This document shows, piece by piece, positions 6,817-9,099 of a stretch of DNA of 9,099 nt; the first letter of the stretch is position 1, and every line of letters begins with the position of its first letter. The translations under genes were made by a program, and so were the position numbers. Location: NCBI GenBank assembly GCA_017502065.1, contig JAFVVU010000015.1, positions 1 to 9,099 of the forward strand, read 5' to 3'. The notes under the pieces were generated by a model. It was not told the DNA's origin, made no database searches, and saw only the letters and a list, made by a program, of their open reading frames with translations. This DNA is from Clostridia bacterium (lineage in GTDB: Bacteria; Bacillota; Clostridia; RUG12999).

Positions 6817-8352
6817 TTATGCTTTTGGAATTAATATCTGCATACCTTCCGTAAGAATTTCGCCGTCGATGTTATTCAGTTTACGGATATATTCTTCCTT
6901 GGTGTGATAGCGTTTTGCAATATCCCACAGGGTGTCGCCTTTCTGGATGAAATAAAGCACAATTGACGGACCTTTCCCGTGTTCAAACTCTTCTTCAGAA
7001 ATATCCGATATCACACTAACCGTATTTTTGCTAAATGTTGCCGCGTTTACCATGAGCACCATACGCAGTTCAATTTCCCCTGCGGCATTAAGATTATAGC
7101 TGATATGATTTACCGTCATTTTGCTGCGCACCTTATCCCCCGCGGAAGCGCCCGGTGCATCAAGCGTTACCGAAAACGGTACTTCCGCTTTAAGATTATA
7201 AACCGGACTGTCTTCTTTTGGTGATATATAAAGAATATATGTATCAATAATACCTTCAAGCACGATTTTGCCATCTTGCGCCGTAGCAGATGAAATATAC
7301 GGTTTTGCAACCACATTATATATATGACTTATGGGCGGCAGGTCTTCTTCCGGCATTACATTTTCTTTAATTGTATGCGAGATTTCAACGCTGCTTGTCA
7401 GGCTGTCTACTTCAATATTATTGCTGTTTATATTCAGCTTTTTTGATGTGGAATACACATCTGCAATTACATCTTCGGAAACTTTTTCATCTGATGATAT
7501 ACTGACGCCCAGCTTTATATCACAATCCAGGGTGCGCAAATCACCGTCCGCATCCGGAATTGCATTTACATTACTTTTAATTACATGAAAATCAATGTTA
7601 TTGTAATTATCTTCCGAAATACCCTGCGCATCAAGAATTTCAGTAAACGGCATACAGTTTTCTACAAATGTTGCCATTCCGTCACCTTCGGAAATATAAA
7701 GACTGCAAATGGACAGTTCGCCTTTAGCAACAATTTTTCCTGCAATGACTTTAATTTCTTTATTGCGAAGCGCAACGTCGGATTTCAGCAGAGTTTCAAT
7801 TGTCGGTTTTCCCTGCGGAATGGAAAGCTCATCCGTTAATTTTATTTCGTCATTTTTCTGAAGCACACGGCAAAGACCCGAAAGCTTTTCTTTTTTCATC
7901 ATAACGCCCTCTCCCTCCAGTTCGGACGGAATGCTAAGCGGCAGTTTTTCCATCATTTGCATATCTATCCCTACAACAGCTTTAATATTTATTTTTCTGC
8001 TGTTGATAAGATTAAATTCAAGATGCTCAATATCTGCGGCAGCATCCATAAACATTCCGTTTTTTGCAAGCGGATGACTTTCGTTGTCCGTAAAATCTGC
8101 CGATGCAGACAGACTGCATACTCCTTTTGCACTTTCCGGAACATATAAAACCGTAAAGTCAACCCTGCCCCCTATGCTGTAGCCGCCATCTGTCACTTCT
8201 TTTTTATTTAAGGCCACAACAGCATCTGTCTGCAGAATTTTCAGCAAATCAGGTTTTACATCCGGAACGATAATGTCACATTCAACAACAACGGATGAGC
8301 TTGTTTCCGCTGCCGTTTTGTTAAGAACTATATCTCTTTTTTTCATGTCCAT
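6817..8352 (-). CDS. sipL: SipL-like spore coat morphogenesis protein with DUF3794 (SPOCS) and LysM domains
   Basis: The preferred product is 511 residues, in the size range of clostridial SipL. It has a long region of DUF3794/SPOCS-type beta repeats: about 20-110 with VECDIIVPDVKPDLLKIL, a middle repeat near 225-330 with the SNVNAIPDADGDLRTLDCDI pattern, and a third near 340-455. It ends in a LysM domain (467-511) with FIQKGDTLWDIAKRY and the closing MQILIPKA. In Clostridioides difficile SipL binds SpoIVA through its LysM domain and is needed to localise the coat around the forespore; this role is inferred here from architecture. There is no signal peptide in this form, which fits a mother-cell cytosolic protein. 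The ATG at 8352 is chosen because GGAGG lies 8 nt upstream and a sigma-E-like promoter lies just before that. An in-frame TTG at 8484 with its own strong ribosome binding site would add a hydrophobic 44-residue extension. Other clostridial DUF3794-LysM proteins are the main alternative. Confidence 0.82.
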   Translation of the reverse strand: MDMKKRDIVLNKTAAETSSSVVVECDIIVPDVKPDLLKILQTDAVVALNKKEVTDGGYSIGGRVDFTVLYVPESAKGVCSLSASADFTDNESHPLAKNGMFMDAAADIEHLEFNLINSRKINIKAVVGIDMQMMEKLPLSIPSELEGEGVMMKKEKLSGLCRVLQKNDEIKLTDELSIPQGKPTIETLLKSDVALRNKEIKVIAGKIVAKGELSICSLYISEGDGMATFVENCMPFTEILDAQGISEDNYNNIDFHVIKSNVNAIPDADGDLRTLDCDIKLGVSISSDEKVSEDVIADVYSTSKKLNINSNNIEVDSLTSSVEISHTIKENVMPEEDLPPISHIYNVVAKPYISSATAQDGKIVLEGIIDTYILYISPKEDSPVYNLKAEVPFSVTLDAPGASAGDKVRSKMTVNHISYNLNAAGEIELRMVLMVNAATFSKNTVSVISDISEEEFEHGKGPSIVLYFIQKGDTLWDIAKRYHTKEEYIRKLNNIDGEILTEGMQILIPKA

Positions 8353-8360
8353 ATTTAATA

Positions 8361-8365
8361 CCTCC
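8361..8365 (-). promoter_or_regulatory. Ribosome binding site supporting the ATG start of sipL
   Basis: The minus strand reads GGAGG here, 8 nt before the ATG at 8352-8350. This is ideal spacing and supports the 511-residue product. The next in-frame ATG (8346) would be 14 nt away and is less likely. Confidence 0.75.
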
Positions 8366-8386
8366 GCCTTTTTATCTCTTGTTAAA

Positions 8387-8415
8387 AAGATATGCCAGAG
8401 GTTTGCAATATATGC
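8387..8415 (-). promoter_or_regulatory. Candidate sigma-E promoter of the sipL-like gene
   Basis: On the minus strand GCATATA (8415-8409) is followed after 14 nt by CATATCTT (8394-8387). This fits the Bacillus sigma-E pattern KMATATT, 13-14 nt, CATACANT at most positions. The expected start near 8380 gives a short leader with GGAGG and the ATG at 8352. It agrees with mother-cell expression of coat morphogenesis genes. It is a consensus match only. Confidence 0.55.
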
Positions 8416-8490
8416 AACTTTTATGATAACCCAGTAAATAAAAAAAGTAACCGCCATTAAATAAAACAGTAAAAACAGATGCAAAGATAT

Positions 8491-8498
8491 CTCCTCCC
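8491..8498 (-). promoter_or_regulatory. Strong Shine-Dalgarno-like sequence before an upstream in-frame TTG
   Basis: The minus strand reads GGGAGGAG at 8498-8491, 6 nt before a TTG codon at 8484-8482 that is in frame with sipL. A CATATAAT box (8511-8504) lies directly upstream but has no convincing -35 partner. If used, this start would give a 555-residue product with a hydrophobic N-terminus (residues about 3-34). Its use is uncertain because the candidate sigma-E promoter lies downstream of it. Confidence 0.35.
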
Positions 8499-8513
8499 AC
8501 TGTATTATATGCA

Positions 8514-8543
8514 GAATAAACCGCCGGTGCTATTACATATACA
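8514..8543 (+). promoter_or_regulatory. Possible sigma-E promoter of spoIID
   Basis: GAATAAA (8514-8520) and CATATACA (8536-8543), 15 nt apart, resemble a sigma-E -35/-10 pair. Transcription would begin near 8550, just before the ribosome binding site. spoIID is a sigma-E gene in Bacillus subtilis, which makes such a promoter expected. The match is weaker than that of the sipL promoter, and the repeated ATATA sequence makes the exact -10 ambiguous. Confidence 0.35.
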
Positions 8544-8570
8544 TATATAAAAAACCTTTTGGAGATAAAA

Positions 8571-9099
8571 ATGAAAAAATATTTGTTTTGTCACATAATT
8601 TGTATTATTCTTGTTTTTATAATTCCTCTTATTGTAATTTCAGCCGGGCATTTTGTTTTTCCTGCGACTCTTACAGAATATAAACCAAAGCTTTCACTTA
8701 AGACCGTAACCGTTTATAATCCTGAAACGGACAAGGTTATGGAAATGGACCTTGAAGAATATTTATGTGGTGTTATTTCGGCCGAAATGCCGGCATCTTT
8801 CCCGTATGAAGCGCTGAAAGCGCAGGCGGTTGCCGCACGTACATACATTGTAAAGCGGTGTGAAAATTCTGCGCCATCAGATGCTCACAAGGGTGCCATG
8901 ATGTGCACATCCTCATCGCACTGCAATGCATGGCTTTCCAAAGAGGACCGTATGGCAAAATGGGATAAAGATAGTGCGCAGTCAAACTGGAACAAAATTG
9001 TTTCTGCCGTAAGTGATACTTCCGGCGAAATAATGACGTACGACGGAGCACCGATAACAGCTGTTTTTTATGCCATTTCCTCAGGTAAAACCGAAAACG
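8571..9099 (+). CDS. spoIID: Stage II sporulation protein D, SpoIID, lytic transglycosylase (3'-truncated by window end)
   Basis: The visible part is 176 codons with no stop, so the gene continues past the window. SpoIID is a membrane-anchored lytic transglycosylase that works with SpoIIM and SpoIIP to cut septal peptidoglycan during engulfment of the forespore. Residues 5-25 form a single N-terminal membrane anchor, leaving the catalytic domain outside the mother-cell membrane. The core motif ISAEMPASF followed by YEALKAQAVAARTYIVKR is diagnostic; E72 corresponds to the catalytic glutamate (E88 in B. subtilis). H106, C112, H117 and C118, in the pattern H-X5-C-X4-H-C, match the zinc-binding cluster known from the C. 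difficile enzyme. The start has GGAG at 8561-8564, 6 nt before the ATG. It is divergent from the sipL-like gene, and both are expected to be mother-cell genes. The call is secure; the C-terminal part is unseen. Confidence 0.93.
   Translation, partial: MKKYLFCHIICIILVFIIPLIVISAGHFVFPATLTEYKPKLSLKTVTVYNPETDKVMEMDLEEYLCGVISAEMPASFPYEALKAQAVAARTYIVKRCENSAPSDAHKGAMMCTSSSHCNAWLSKEDRMAKWDKDSAQSNWNKIVSAVSDTSGEIMTYDGAPITAVFYAISSGKTEN

Noticed and set aside
8504..8511. CATATAAT on the minus strand as the main sipL promoter
   Set aside because: It is a good -10 box, but neither sigma-A nor sigma-E -35 elements are found at the right distance, and the start would fall almost on the ribosome binding site. 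The pair at 8415-8387 fits better.
8773..9051. Minus-strand open frame of 92 codons at the right end
   Set aside because: It is antisense to spoIID, whose catalytic and zinc-binding motifs are clear on the plus strand.

Overview
The window looks like a chromosomal segment of an anaerobic, spore-forming member of the Clostridia (Bacillota). The grounds are two sporulation genes (a SipL-type DUF3794/LysM protein and SpoIID), strong GGAGG-type ribosome binding sites, AT-rich intergenic DNA with TTGACA/TATAAT-like promoters, and moderately low GC (about 40% by eye). I saw no phage, transposon, CRISPR or stable RNA gene.

Layout from left to right. Bases 1-50 hold the terminator of a gene outside the window. 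A well-formed promoter preceded by phased T-tracts then drives a single large gene (157-3603). It encodes a cytoplasmic multidomain protein of 1148 residues that looks like a clan GH-A-like glycoside hydrolase of a type I cannot assign to a named family. It ends at a strong terminator. A second extended -10 promoter drives a two-gene operon, trkA-trkH (3716-6552), encoding the NAD-binding gating protein and the membrane subunit of a Trk/Ktr-type potassium uptake system.

Bases 6553-6816 separate convergent genes. They contain a bidirectional terminator nested in a longer inverted repeat, plus a hairpin-rich, repeat-like element that also carries a 31-codon ORF just downstream of the minus-strand gene. 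That minus-strand gene (8352-6817) encodes a SipL-like spore coat morphogenesis protein. It is divergent from a plus-strand spoIID gene (8571 onward, cut by the window end). The 218-bp gap between them has a good candidate sigma-E promoter facing sipL and a weaker one facing spoIID, which fits mother-cell expression during sporulation: SpoIID remodels septal peptidoglycan during engulfment, and SipL works with SpoIVA to anchor the coat.

The genes form three separate transcriptional blocks: an orphan hydrolase, a potassium uptake operon and a divergent sporulation pair. No new multi-gene system is evident. The least explained items are the large hydrolase-like protein, the repeat-like element with the small ORF, and the possible membrane-anchored upstream start of sipL.
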